Below, piece after piece: positions 7,372 through 14,674 of a DNA stretch of 58,562 bases (its first letter is position 1; every line of letters starts with the position of its first letter). Source of the stretch: Clostridiales bacterium UBA1752 (lineage in GTDB: Bacteria > Bacillota > Clostridia > Oscillospirales > CAG-382). Position numbers and translations under genes: made by a program. Location of the stretch: assembly GCA_002314835.1 (NCBI GenBank), contig DCHM01000003.1:8402-66963 (forward strand), in the 5' to 3' direction. Under the pieces are notes generated by a model. It did no database searches. It had not been told where the DNA came from and was given only the letters and a program-made list of their open reading frames with translations.

Positions 7372-9448
7372 GTAAATTTTTGATTAAAGCACCGCAAATC
7401 TCAAAGGTTTTGTCTTGTTTTGCGACGCATTTGAGCGGCGTGGAGTAAAAGGCGGCGTACAGCGACTTTATGTCGTCTGCTATTTCGGCGCCAGACAGCT
7501 TTTTTTGCAGCAAATCCATCTGCGGCAGTGACAAAAGCTTTAGCGTTTCGTAACAGTTGCCTATGCAGTAGTCGGACGAAATGCTGTGCTTAAACGAAGT
7601 CTCGTAGTTTGGGTTGACGGGTGCAGATTTTGCTATGGCGTCGTAGGTGTCCGCCGCCACGTAATCGGTGTGAGTGCCGAGCAAATCGGTATAGTGCGAA
7701 AGAACGGTTTTGATGTTTTGCAGCTTATCACTCCAATTACCGCCTGTGAAATACAGCTTTTGCAGATTTATCATCTCAAAATGCAGGTATCTCGCCACCG
7801 CCGTGCGCATAACGTCGTACAACGCTCTCGCCGCGTGGGTGTCGTCTTTATACTCGGCGTATAACGATATGGCGAGCGAAACGACGTCCTTTATATTGCT
7901 CTTGACCGCCTCGTACTGAGGCAGATAAAAGTCGGCTCTCGACCTTTGTTTGTCGTCGTAGGCGTCAAAATCGAGGTTGTAGCCGTAGTCGGATTTTACT
8001 GCCGATACAAAATAGTATCGGCTGAAATTATATTCGGGGTGCTCGCGGTTGAATCTAAACCTCTCAAGCTTTGCCACGGGGTAGAGCTTAGCAAGCATTT
8101 CGAGCGCAGAAGCGTTGTCTCCAAAGGTTTCGTCGCAATAGGCTTTTATGACATCCTTAGAACTTATTTCACCGCCGTGGGTGCATTTGTTTGCGAGATA
8201 CGATAGCATAAGGCCGTCGCCGTGCGATAGCTCCTGCCAGGTTACGAGCCCTTTGCAATAGATGTCGCTTTGCGTGCCTTTCAGTCGCTGCTCGATAAAA
8301 TCTATATCGCCTCGCATATCGTCCTGAGGCGCATAGGCGTGAATGAGACCGACCATATAGGGAAAACTGTCCTTGACTCCCCATACTCTGAAATTGCCCT
8401 TTTGCTCGTCGCTGTCGGTGGTGTAGTCAAATATTATCGCCTTGTCGGCGTCGAGCTCAGACACGAGCTGCTTTACCTCGTCGGGCGTCCAATACATAGA
8501 CAAATCCCAGCCTGCTATCAGTAGCTTTGAGCCTGGGTATCTCTCGCCTATATGTGTCAAAAGCGAGGTGTAAACCTGCTTTTTGAGCTTTAGGTTTTCG
8601 TTTCTGTCGTCGCTGAATAGCCTTTCGGCAAGCCCGATGGTGTGAAATAGCCCCGTGTTTCCGTATTCATTTACCTCGGTATCCGTGAGGCGCAGATAAA
8701 AGTCCATGTTGCGCTTGATACGCACATCAAAGACCGACAGTTCTTTACTGCCGTAAAGTCCTATACTCTGCGAAAGGAATATGGGCTTTGCACCGTCCAA
8801 AAAGCTCTGCGGCGTGGGTGAATACCAGTGGGTCATCGTGCCGCAGTCGGTCGGGAATATCAGCCCGCGCTCCTTGGCGTATGCCAAAACGCTTTTGCGT
8901 ATTTCACCGCGGCGTCTAAGGCTCCAAAACTGAGTGCGGTCGTAAAAAGATTCCTTGTCCTCCACGGCGTCGGTATCGGGATACGGGCAATATTCCGGGA
9001 ACGCCTTTTGCCACAGGTCGTCCTGCCCGATGCGGAGCATAAAGAAATTATAGCCTTTTTTGAGGAGATAATCTATCTCGCGCTTCCAGTCTGCTTCGTC
9101 CCACATTTCCGCTCTGAAACGCTTTAGCCCTCGGTGAGCAAAATATCTCATTCCGCGTAGCTTGTAACAGGGCGTAACGTCTATATGCAGGGTGGGGGCT
9201 GCGGTTTTTATCTTTGGCAGTCTGTCACCGTCCCAAAACCATTTTACGCCGTATCCCTGCTCAAAATAGCCGTATATACCGTAATACAACCCTCTGATGC
9301 CGCCCGAAACGACCTTTACTCTCGTTTCGTCCGCATCGACTGTGTATCTGTCGTCTGCAAAGGTTTTGTCACAAACGAGTATCAGCTCGGGGCCGGCAAG
9401 GCATACGAGCTTTATATATTTGCAGTATTCGGCTCTGACGTTATCCAT
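7361..9448 (-). CDS. GH89-like glycoside hydrolase (alpha-N-acetylglucosaminidase-related)
   Basis: A 695-residue protein without signal peptide, so probably cytoplasmic. Residues 1-85 resemble the small alpha/beta domain found before the barrel of several hexosaminidase families (GGIRGLYYGIYGYFEQGYGV), followed by a likely TIM barrel with WKREIDYLLKKGYNFFMLRI and GQDDLW, then an all-helical C-terminus. The order and the WxxEIDxxxxxGxNxxL pattern are closest to family GH89, which removes alpha-linked N-acetylglucosamine. Catalytic residues cannot be assigned confidently. It has its own promoter and a GAGGTGAT ribosome site. Other barrel glycosidases with the same N-terminal domain (GH20, GH84, GH67) remain possible. 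Confidence 0.55.
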   Translation of the reverse strand: MDNVRAEYCKYIKLVCLAGPELILVCDKTFADDRYTVDADETRVKVVSGGIRGLYYGIYGYFEQGYGVKWFWDGDRLPKIKTAAPTLHIDVTPCYKLRGMRYFAHRGLKRFRAEMWDEADWKREIDYLLKKGYNFFMLRIGQDDLWQKAFPEYCPYPDTDAVEDKESFYDRTQFWSLRRRGEIRKSVLAYAKERGLIFPTDCGTMTHWYSPTPQSFLDGAKPIFLSQSIGLYGSKELSVFDVRIKRNMDFYLRLTDTEVNEYGNTGLFHTIGLAERLFSDDRNENLKLKKQVYTSLLTHIGERYPGSKLLIAGWDLSMYWTPDEVKQLVSELDADKAIIFDYTTDSDEQKGNFRVWGVKDSFPYMVGLIHAYAPQDDMRGDIDFIEQRLKGTQSDIYCKGLVTWQELSHGDGLMLSYLANKCTHGGEISSKDVIKAYCDETFGDNASALEMLAKLYPVAKLERFRFNREHPEYNFSRYYFVSAVKSDYGYNLDFDAYDDKQRSRADFYLPQYEAVKSNIKDVVSLAISLYAEYKDDTHAARALYDVMRTAVARYLHFEMINLQKLYFTGGNWSDKLQNIKTVLSHYTDLLGTHTDYVAADTYDAIAKSAPVNPNYETSFKHSISSDYCIGNCYETLKLLSLPQMDLLQKKLSGAEIADDIKSLYAAFYSTPLKCVAKQDKTFEICGALIKNLLDF

Positions 9449-9467
9449 TTATTATCACCTCGACACG

Positions 9468-9496
9468 ATTATATATCAGTAGCATTTGAATGTAAA
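9468..9496 (-). promoter_or_regulatory. Sigma-A promoter for the GH89-like gene
   Basis: TTTACA (9491-9496) and TATAAT (9468-9473) are 17 bases apart on the minus strand, 20 bases before the start codon. Confidence 0.7.
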
Positions 9497-9534
9497 CCCC
9501 TTTTATTGTCAACAATATCACAGAGGTGGTTAAT

Positions 9535-10269
9535 ATGAAAAAACTTATCGTTTTGCTTATTTTAATCTGTGCATTTCCAATCTCGGCGTCGGCGGAGAGC
9601 GAGGACGTCGCCATGCACAAATATTACGCCCTCGTCACTCCTGCGGCGAGCGGATATGCCGACGACGGGCGCAAGCTGACCGACGGCATTTACGCCGAGC
9701 GCATACAGTCGGGAGCGGCGAGCTATTATTACAAGAGCGACGCGTACGTCGGATTTTCGGCGGTTGACGCGGTGGATGGCAGCTTTGTCATTATCTGTGA
9801 CCTCGGCGAAATAAGGCGTGATTTATGCTTGTTTGAGATTTCATTGCTCAACGAAACCGATATCGGCATCTATATGCCAAAGACCGTTACCGTCGCGGTA
9901 GCGGACCAATTTGACGGCACTTACCGAGACGTAGGTGTTTATCTGTCAAATGAGCCGTCGGTTGCGGGCGTTTCGCAGACCGTGATTGCGACGGTAACGC
10001 CGCCGAGCGCGGTCAGCGGCAGATTCGTAAGGTTCACACTGTCGCATCTCGTTGACGATTACGGCTGGGTGTTTGCAGACGAAATATCGGTTTACACGAG
10101 CGACCCAATGAGTGAAGCGAGCGCAGTAGATACTCTCGCAGGCGATAGCTCGGTAGCGGAAGTGCCGCAAAAAAAGAGCAATAGCCTCCTGCCGTGGATA
10201 ATCATCGGCGTCGGCTTTGGGCTCGTCGTGTTTACCGCTCTGAGGAGCAAGCCGCACGGGATAGATTAA
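9535..10269 (+). CDS. Secreted, membrane-anchored protein with a galactose-binding-like domain
   Basis: A 244-residue protein. A signal peptide covers about residues 1-20 (MKKLIVLLILICAFPISASA). A beta-sandwich-like domain spans about 25-190, with LTDG early, MPKTVTVAVADQFDGTYRDV in the middle and RFVRFTLSHL...FADEISVY at the end, the usual shape of F5/8C-type (discoidin) domains. One hydrophobic helix (about 216-232) before a basic tail would anchor it outside the cell. The ATG is preferred to a GTG nine bases upstream because that GTG is part of the ribosome site (AGAGGTGG). It converges on a DUF4855 gene whose N-terminus has a similar domain, so both may bind glycans. Confidence 0.65.
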   Translation: MKKLIVLLILICAFPISASAESEDVAMHKYYALVTPAASGYADDGRKLTDGIYAERIQSGAASYYYKSDAYVGFSAVDAVDGSFVIICDLGEIRRDLCLFEISLLNETDIGIYMPKTVTVAVADQFDGTYRDVGVYLSNEPSVAGVSQTVIATVTPPSAVSGRFVRFTLSHLVDDYGWVFADEISVYTSDPMSEASAVDTLAGDSSVAEVPQKKSNSLLPWIIIGVGFGLVVFTALRSKPHGID

Positions 10270-10290
10270 AAAATCCGCGTTAATGAAAAT

Positions 10291-10325
10291 AACGGCTCTC
10301 GGAAAGCTTTATTCCGAGAGCCGTT
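10291..10325. terminator. Shared terminator between two convergent genes
   Basis: AACGGCTCTCGGAA (10291-10304) pairs with TTCCGAGAGCCGTT (10312-10325) over 14 bases. T-richness is modest on both sides. Confidence 0.75.
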
Positions 10326-10329
10326 TGGT

Positions 10330-11991
10330 TTATTCGATGTCTTCGGGCTTGATAATACCGCGGCTTACGTACTTTTCTTTTGCAAAGAGGTAAGTGTTGT
10401 CGTAAACCGTACGGGTGAGCGGGTCGTCCGAAATATAAGAGCGATAGAATTCGCCGGGGACGCCGCCTTGATAATACATCTTGATAGAGTGCATAAAGCC
10501 TCTTTCGGCACCGCAGTCGAGATACTGAGTATATTTCTCGACATTTTCGGGCTTGAGACCGCCGATTTCGAGCTCGTAGCACATACCGAGCGATTTGGTT
10601 ATGCCTGCGTTATCGTAGAGAACCTTGACCGGGTCTTGCGGATGGAAAGCATAGTTCGGCTGCATGCAGGCAACGTCAAAGCCGTTTTCCTTCCAGTCCT
10701 GATAGCCCCACGCCATGTAGTAGGGTATCCAAAACAGCTTATAGCCGAGAGAATGGACGTATTCGCGCGCGAAAGCAAGCAGTTTGAGCTCGTACTTGTC
10801 GCTGTAATTGATAACCTCCTCGAACCAATAAAATCCGCAGAGCTTGAGGTGAGCGCGTTCCTTGGCGTTGTATTTGGCTATCTGGGTGTCGATGCACCAC
10901 TTTATAGCGGCGCGGCGGTCCTCAAAGTCGTCTATGTCGAGGTCTCTGCCGCCGTCAAACGAGCCGAATTTTTCGGGGAACGAGCCGTAGGTTACCTTGG
11001 TATGCAGTATAGTGAGATAAACCTTTGTGGTAAGGTCCTTGATGCCGAGTTTATCGCCTACGATGGCTGTGGCTTTGTCGAGTGCATCTACGTTGGCATT
11101 GTCGGCAAAGGTGTTGTCAACGTAATATTTCCAGCCGTCGGCGCACTTGTAGAGTGCGGAGTATGTATATACCGAGTATGGCAAAAACAGCATCGAATCA
11201 AAGAAGGTGTCGGTCATTTTGCCGTTTTTGTCGATATATCCGAGGTGTGGGATAAACTGCTCTACCGTGGTAAGACCTGCCTCGGGAGAACTCATGTTTT
11301 CGGGTGGTATGCAGTTGTAAGCGAGCAGTATGTTGTGCGAGTCGCAAAGCTCGGAGTATGCGGGATATTTGTCAACTCGTCTTATCGAATCCTCGGGATG
11401 GCGCTCTTCAGGCGTGATTTCGATAGCGTCCTCGGGGATAAGGGTGGTGCCGATAGCCTTGATTTCGTCTATCCAGACATGGCAGGGAACGTCAAACTCG
11501 ATGTTGATATACGATACCTTGTAGGGATGCTCAAAGTTTGCAAAAACAGTGACGGATTCGGTCTCTTTTTCACTGCCGAAATCGCGCACCTTGATTACTC
11601 TCTGCCAGTCCTGTCCGTTAGCGGAAAAGTAAACGTCCACTCTGCGCGGCAGTCTGACGGCTACCTTGTCTTGGCGCAGGAAGGTGATGTAAAAGTCGTT
11701 TACTGCAGACAGATTGCGGAGCTGAAATACGATAGAACGTCCGCCGCCTCTCGAAAAATGGAAATATGCAGGGTCGGTATAATCTGCTTTTGCGGCGGAA
11801 GTGCCGTCGGTCATCAGCATTTCGGTGTCTTTGGTATTAAAATAGTCGGTCTCAAACTGCAAGCCGACGGGTGCATCGCTCGTAATGCCGTAAATGGGAC
11901 GGCGCTCGAGCAGGTTTACTTTATCTGCGGTGCCGTTTTTGACGGGTGCTATGCCGCAGGCGGGGATTTCAAACTTTTTGTAGTAACTCAT
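10330..11991 (-). CDS. DUF4855-domain protein with N-terminal beta-sandwich domain
   Basis: A 553-residue protein without a signal peptide. Residues about 30-180 form a discoidin-like domain (VGLQFETDYFNTKDTEMLMT, then LPRRVDVYFSANGQDW and VPCHVWIDEIKAIG). Residues about 215-545 match DUF4855, recognised by LLAYN, HLGYIDKNG, FDSMLF, the FYWFEE stretch and the WIPYYMAWG stretch. DUF4855 looks like a barrel related to glycosidases, and the FYWFEE acidic pair could be catalytic, but no activity is established. It has a good promoter and GGGAGG ribosome site and ends at a terminator shared with the convergent membrane-anchored protein. Confidence 0.8.
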   Translation of the reverse strand: MSYYKKFEIPACGIAPVKNGTADKVNLLERRPIYGITSDAPVGLQFETDYFNTKDTEMLMTDGTSAAKADYTDPAYFHFSRGGGRSIVFQLRNLSAVNDFYITFLRQDKVAVRLPRRVDVYFSANGQDWQRVIKVRDFGSEKETESVTVFANFEHPYKVSYINIEFDVPCHVWIDEIKAIGTTLIPEDAIEITPEERHPEDSIRRVDKYPAYSELCDSHNILLAYNCIPPENMSSPEAGLTTVEQFIPHLGYIDKNGKMTDTFFDSMLFLPYSVYTYSALYKCADGWKYYVDNTFADNANVDALDKATAIVGDKLGIKDLTTKVYLTILHTKVTYGSFPEKFGSFDGGRDLDIDDFEDRRAAIKWCIDTQIAKYNAKERAHLKLCGFYWFEEVINYSDKYELKLLAFAREYVHSLGYKLFWIPYYMAWGYQDWKENGFDVACMQPNYAFHPQDPVKVLYDNAGITKSLGMCYELEIGGLKPENVEKYTQYLDCGAERGFMHSIKMYYQGGVPGEFYRSYISDDPLTRTVYDNTYLFAKEKYVSRGIIKPEDIE

Positions 11992-12020
11992 ATTTACCTC
12001 CCAAAATATTTGTTGTGAAT

Positions 12021-12049
12021 ATTATACGACTTTTTGCAAAAATAGTCAA
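12021..12049 (-). promoter_or_regulatory. Sigma-A promoter for the DUF4855 gene
   Basis: TTGACT (12044-12049) and TATAAT (12021-12026) are 17 bases apart on the minus strand. The spacer holds the perfect 12-base palindrome TTTTTGCAAAAA (12031-12042). Confidence 0.8.
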
Positions 12050-12057
12050 TAAACAAA

Positions 12058-12086
12058 TTGCAAAACGACAACTTTTGTGTTATAAT
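12058..12086 (+). promoter_or_regulatory. Sigma-A promoter for the DUF362 gene
   Basis: TTGCAA (12058-12063) and TATAAT (12081-12086) are 17 bases apart. It lies back to back with the DUF4855 promoter. Confidence 0.8.
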
Positions 12087-12108
12087 CCGTTTAACGGAGG
12101 ATGTTATT

Positions 12109-13203
12109 ATGTCAAAAGTTTACTTTACCGATATGTCAACGAGAGTCGGCGTGCCTCTCACTGTCAAGTTTAAAAACCTCTTGCTCGCCGCAGGCATCAA
12201 AAACGTCGATTTTGACGGCAAGTTTACCGCGGTCAAAATGCACTTTGGCGAAGCAGGCAACCTCGCATTTCTGCGCCACAACTACGCTCGCGTGCTGTGC
12301 GACACTATCAAGGAGTGCGGCGGCAAGCCTTATCTCACCGATTGCAATACGTTGTACGTCGGCAGCCGCAAAAACGCGCTCGACCACCTCGACAACGCGT
12401 ACGCCAACGGCTTTAATCCTCTCTGCACGGGAGTTCACACCATTATCGCCGACGGCATCAAAGGCACCGACGAGGTAGAGATTCCTCTGCCCGACGGCAT
12501 TTATTGCTCGAGTGCCAAGATAGGCAAGGGCATAATGGATGCGGACGTTTTTGTTTCGCTCACTCACGCAAAATGCCACGAAGGTGCCGGCTTTGGCGGC
12601 GTACTCAAAAACATAGGTATGGGATGCGGCTCTTTTGCAGGCAAAAAGGATATGCACTCGTCGGGCAAGCCCGATGTTAACGCAGACCTCTGCATAGGCT
12701 GCGGCAAATGCACTCAAAACTGCGCTCACGGCGCACCAGTCGTCAGTGGCAGCAAGGTCAGCATTGACCTTGACAAATGCGTCGGCTGTGCCAGATGCAT
12801 AGGCGTATGTCCTCAAAAAGCCCTCACGAGCATTAAGACAAACGCCAACGAAATATTAAACTACAAGATAACCGAATACGCGGCGGCCGTTCTGCGCGGC
12901 AGACCTGCATTCCACGTAGCTTTGGTTGTGGACGTTTCGCCCAACTGCGACTGCCACTGCGAAAACGACGCACCCGTCGTCCCCAACGTAGGTATGTTTG
13001 CTTCGTTTGACCCCGTATCGCTCGACGTAGCCTGCGCCGACGCCATCAACGCGCAGGAGCCGATAGGCAAGCTAAAGGATAAGCCTCATATCGTTGACAA
13101 TATCACGTCAAATCATCCCGAGACAAACTGGCAGTGCCAGATAGACCGCGCAGTTGAAATGGGCCTCGGTGAGCGTGAATACGAGATAATTACGGTAAAA
13201 TAA
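12109..13203 (+). CDS. DUF362 domain protein with two [4Fe-4S] clusters
   Basis: A 364-residue cytoplasmic iron-sulfur protein. The start MSKVYFTDMS follows a CGGAGG site; a longer in-frame start would lie inside the promoter. DUF362 covers the N-terminal half and the C-terminal third, split by a bacterial ferredoxin insert with CIGCGKC..C and CVGCARCIGVC (about residues 200-245), which should hold two [4Fe-4S] clusters. A HAKCHEGAGFGGVLKNIGMG stretch just before it is typical of this family. The electron partner and substrate are unknown. It has its own promoter and terminator and so is probably a single-gene unit. Confidence 0.88.
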   Translation: MSKVYFTDMSTRVGVPLTVKFKNLLLAAGIKNVDFDGKFTAVKMHFGEAGNLAFLRHNYARVLCDTIKECGGKPYLTDCNTLYVGSRKNALDHLDNAYANGFNPLCTGVHTIIADGIKGTDEVEIPLPDGIYCSSAKIGKGIMDADVFVSLTHAKCHEGAGFGGVLKNIGMGCGSFAGKKDMHSSGKPDVNADLCIGCGKCTQNCAHGAPVVSGSKVSIDLDKCVGCARCIGVCPQKALTSIKTNANEILNYKITEYAAAVLRGRPAFHVALVVDVSPNCDCHCENDAPVVPNVGMFASFDPVSLDVACADAINAQEPIGKLKDKPHIVDNITSNHPETNWQCQIDRAVEMGLGEREYEIITVK

Positions 13204-13217
13204 CGGTTTTTTACACG

Positions 13218-13245
13218 GTTCCCGTCTTTGTACGGGAACTTTTTT
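13218..13245 (+). terminator. Intrinsic terminator after the DUF362 gene
   Basis: GTTCCCGT (13218-13225) pairs with ACGGGAAC (13232-13239), then six T (13240-13245). Confidence 0.9.
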
Positions 13246-13246
13246 G

Positions 13247-13275
13247 TTGATTTATGTTTTATACTATGATATAAT
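13247..13275 (+). promoter_or_regulatory. Sigma-A promoter for the MATE pump
   Basis: TTGATT (13247-13252) and TATAAT (13270-13275) are 17 bases apart, directly after the T-run of the preceding terminator. Confidence 0.75.
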
Positions 13276-13306
13276 AATCTATCAATATAAAAAGGTCGTT
13301 GCAGTA

Positions 13307-14674
13307 ATGGCGAGAGGCACAAAGGACATGACAAACGGCAACAGCACGAGGCTCATCATCAGCTTTGCGTTGCCGATACTGCTTAGCAATATATTTCAGC
13401 AGCTATACAGCACCGCCGATTCTATCATAGTCGGCAGGTTTTTGGGCACAAATTCACTCGCGGCGGTCAGCTCGTCGGGACCGCTCATATATCTGATGGT
13501 TTCATTTTTTGTCGGCACGTCTATGGGCGGCGGCATAGTTATATCCAAATATTTCGGTGCGCGCAACGACGACAAGGTACTGCGCGCGGCACATACCGCG
13601 GTGCTTTTTGCACTGATATGCGGTGCTATAGTCAGTGCCATCGGTCTCACGCTCACTCCGACGCTCCTGACGATAATGAAGACCGACCCCGAAATAATGC
13701 CCGAAGCGACTGAATATTTTGCGTGGTATTTCACGGGCTCGGTATTTTCGCTCGTCTATAATATGTGCACCGGCATAATGAATGCACTCGGCGACAGCCG
13801 CAGACCTCTGGTATATCTTATCGTGTCTTCGGTCACAAACTTAGTGCTCGACCTCATGTTTGTCGGACTATTCAGATGGGGAGTATGGTCGGCGGCGTTT
13901 GCGACGGTTATTTCGCAGTTTGCGTCCGCGGTATGCTGTATCGTGTATCTGTCGAGCAAAAAAGCTCCTTACAGACTGCGCTTTAAGATGCTGCGCCTCT
14001 ACGGCGATATGCTCAAAGAAATATTGCAAAACGGCTTGCCTGCCGGCGTACAAAACTCGGTTATAGGGCTCGCCAACGTCTTTGTGCAGACAAATATCAA
14101 CTCGTTTGGCAAGATAGCGACGGCGGCATTCGGCGCGTACGCCAAGATAGAGGGCTTTGCATTTTTACCCATCAACAGCTTTACTATGGCGCTGACGACC
14201 TTTACGGGTCAAAACCTCGGCGCACAAAAATACGACAGAGCCAAGAGCGGCGGCAAATTCGGCATCATAACCGCTGTAGTCATGGCGGAAGCCATAGGCG
14301 TCATAGCTTATTTTGCCGCTCCGATACTCATATCAATGTTTGACGATAGCAAGGAGGTCGTGGCGTACGGTGTAAAGCAGCTGAGGACAGAGTGCCTGTT
14401 TTACGGCTTGCTCGCGTTCTCACACTCGATAGCGGCGGTTTGCCGCGGCGCAGGCAAGGCGACCGTGCCGATGACGGTTATGCTGTCTGTTTGGTGCGTA
14501 TTCCGCATCATTTACATTTCGGTGGCGATAACGTTTATACACGATATAGCGGTGGTATATTGGGCTTATCCGATAACGTGGAGCATAAGCTCCGTGATAT
14601 TCTTTATCTATTACAATTTTTCCGACTGGGTTCACGGCTTTGATAGATTACAACAAAAAAGGAGTAGATTATGA
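13307..14674 (+). CDS. MATE family efflux transporter
   Basis: A 455-residue inner-membrane protein with twelve predicted helices in two similar halves. The opening MTNGNSTRLIISFALPILLS and the following YSTADSIIVGRFLGTNSLAA are classic for the NorM/DinF-type MATE family, which exports cationic drugs or metabolites with H+ or Na+ antiport. The second half repeats the pattern (GLPAGVQNSV, then FAFLPINSFTMALTTFTGQN and LGAQKYDRAKSG). The start was set at MARGTKD, which sits after an AAAAAGG site and downstream of the promoter. Its last four bases (ATGA) hold the start of the next gene, a secreted transglutaminase, so the two are translated together. Confidence 0.92.
   Translation: MARGTKDMTNGNSTRLIISFALPILLSNIFQQLYSTADSIIVGRFLGTNSLAAVSSSGPLIYLMVSFFVGTSMGGGIVISKYFGARNDDKVLRAAHTAVLFALICGAIVSAIGLTLTPTLLTIMKTDPEIMPEATEYFAWYFTGSVFSLVYNMCTGIMNALGDSRRPLVYLIVSSVTNLVLDLMFVGLFRWGVWSAAFATVISQFASAVCCIVYLSSKKAPYRLRFKMLRLYGDMLKEILQNGLPAGVQNSVIGLANVFVQTNINSFGKIATAAFGAYAKIEGFAFLPINSFTMALTTFTGQNLGAQKYDRAKSGGKFGIITAVVMAEAIGVIAYFAAPILISMFDDSKEVVAYGVKQLRTECLFYGLLAFSHSIAAVCRGAGKATVPMTVMLSVWCVFRIIYISVAITFIHDIAVVYWAYPITWSISSVIFFIYYNFSDWVHGFDRLQQKRSRL

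Noticed and set aside
4928..9448. A natural-product or bacteriocin export locus
   Set aside because: No precursor peptide, peptidase-C39 domain or modifying enzyme is near the ABC exporters.
9526..9534. GTG start for the anchored discoidin-like protein
   Set aside because: The GTG is part of the AGAGGTGG ribosome site of the ATG at 9535.
10468..12018. Open frame of 516 codons opposite the DUF4855 gene
   Set aside because: Antisense shadow of a gene with clear promoter, start and homology; no ribosome site and low-complexity valine-rich translation.
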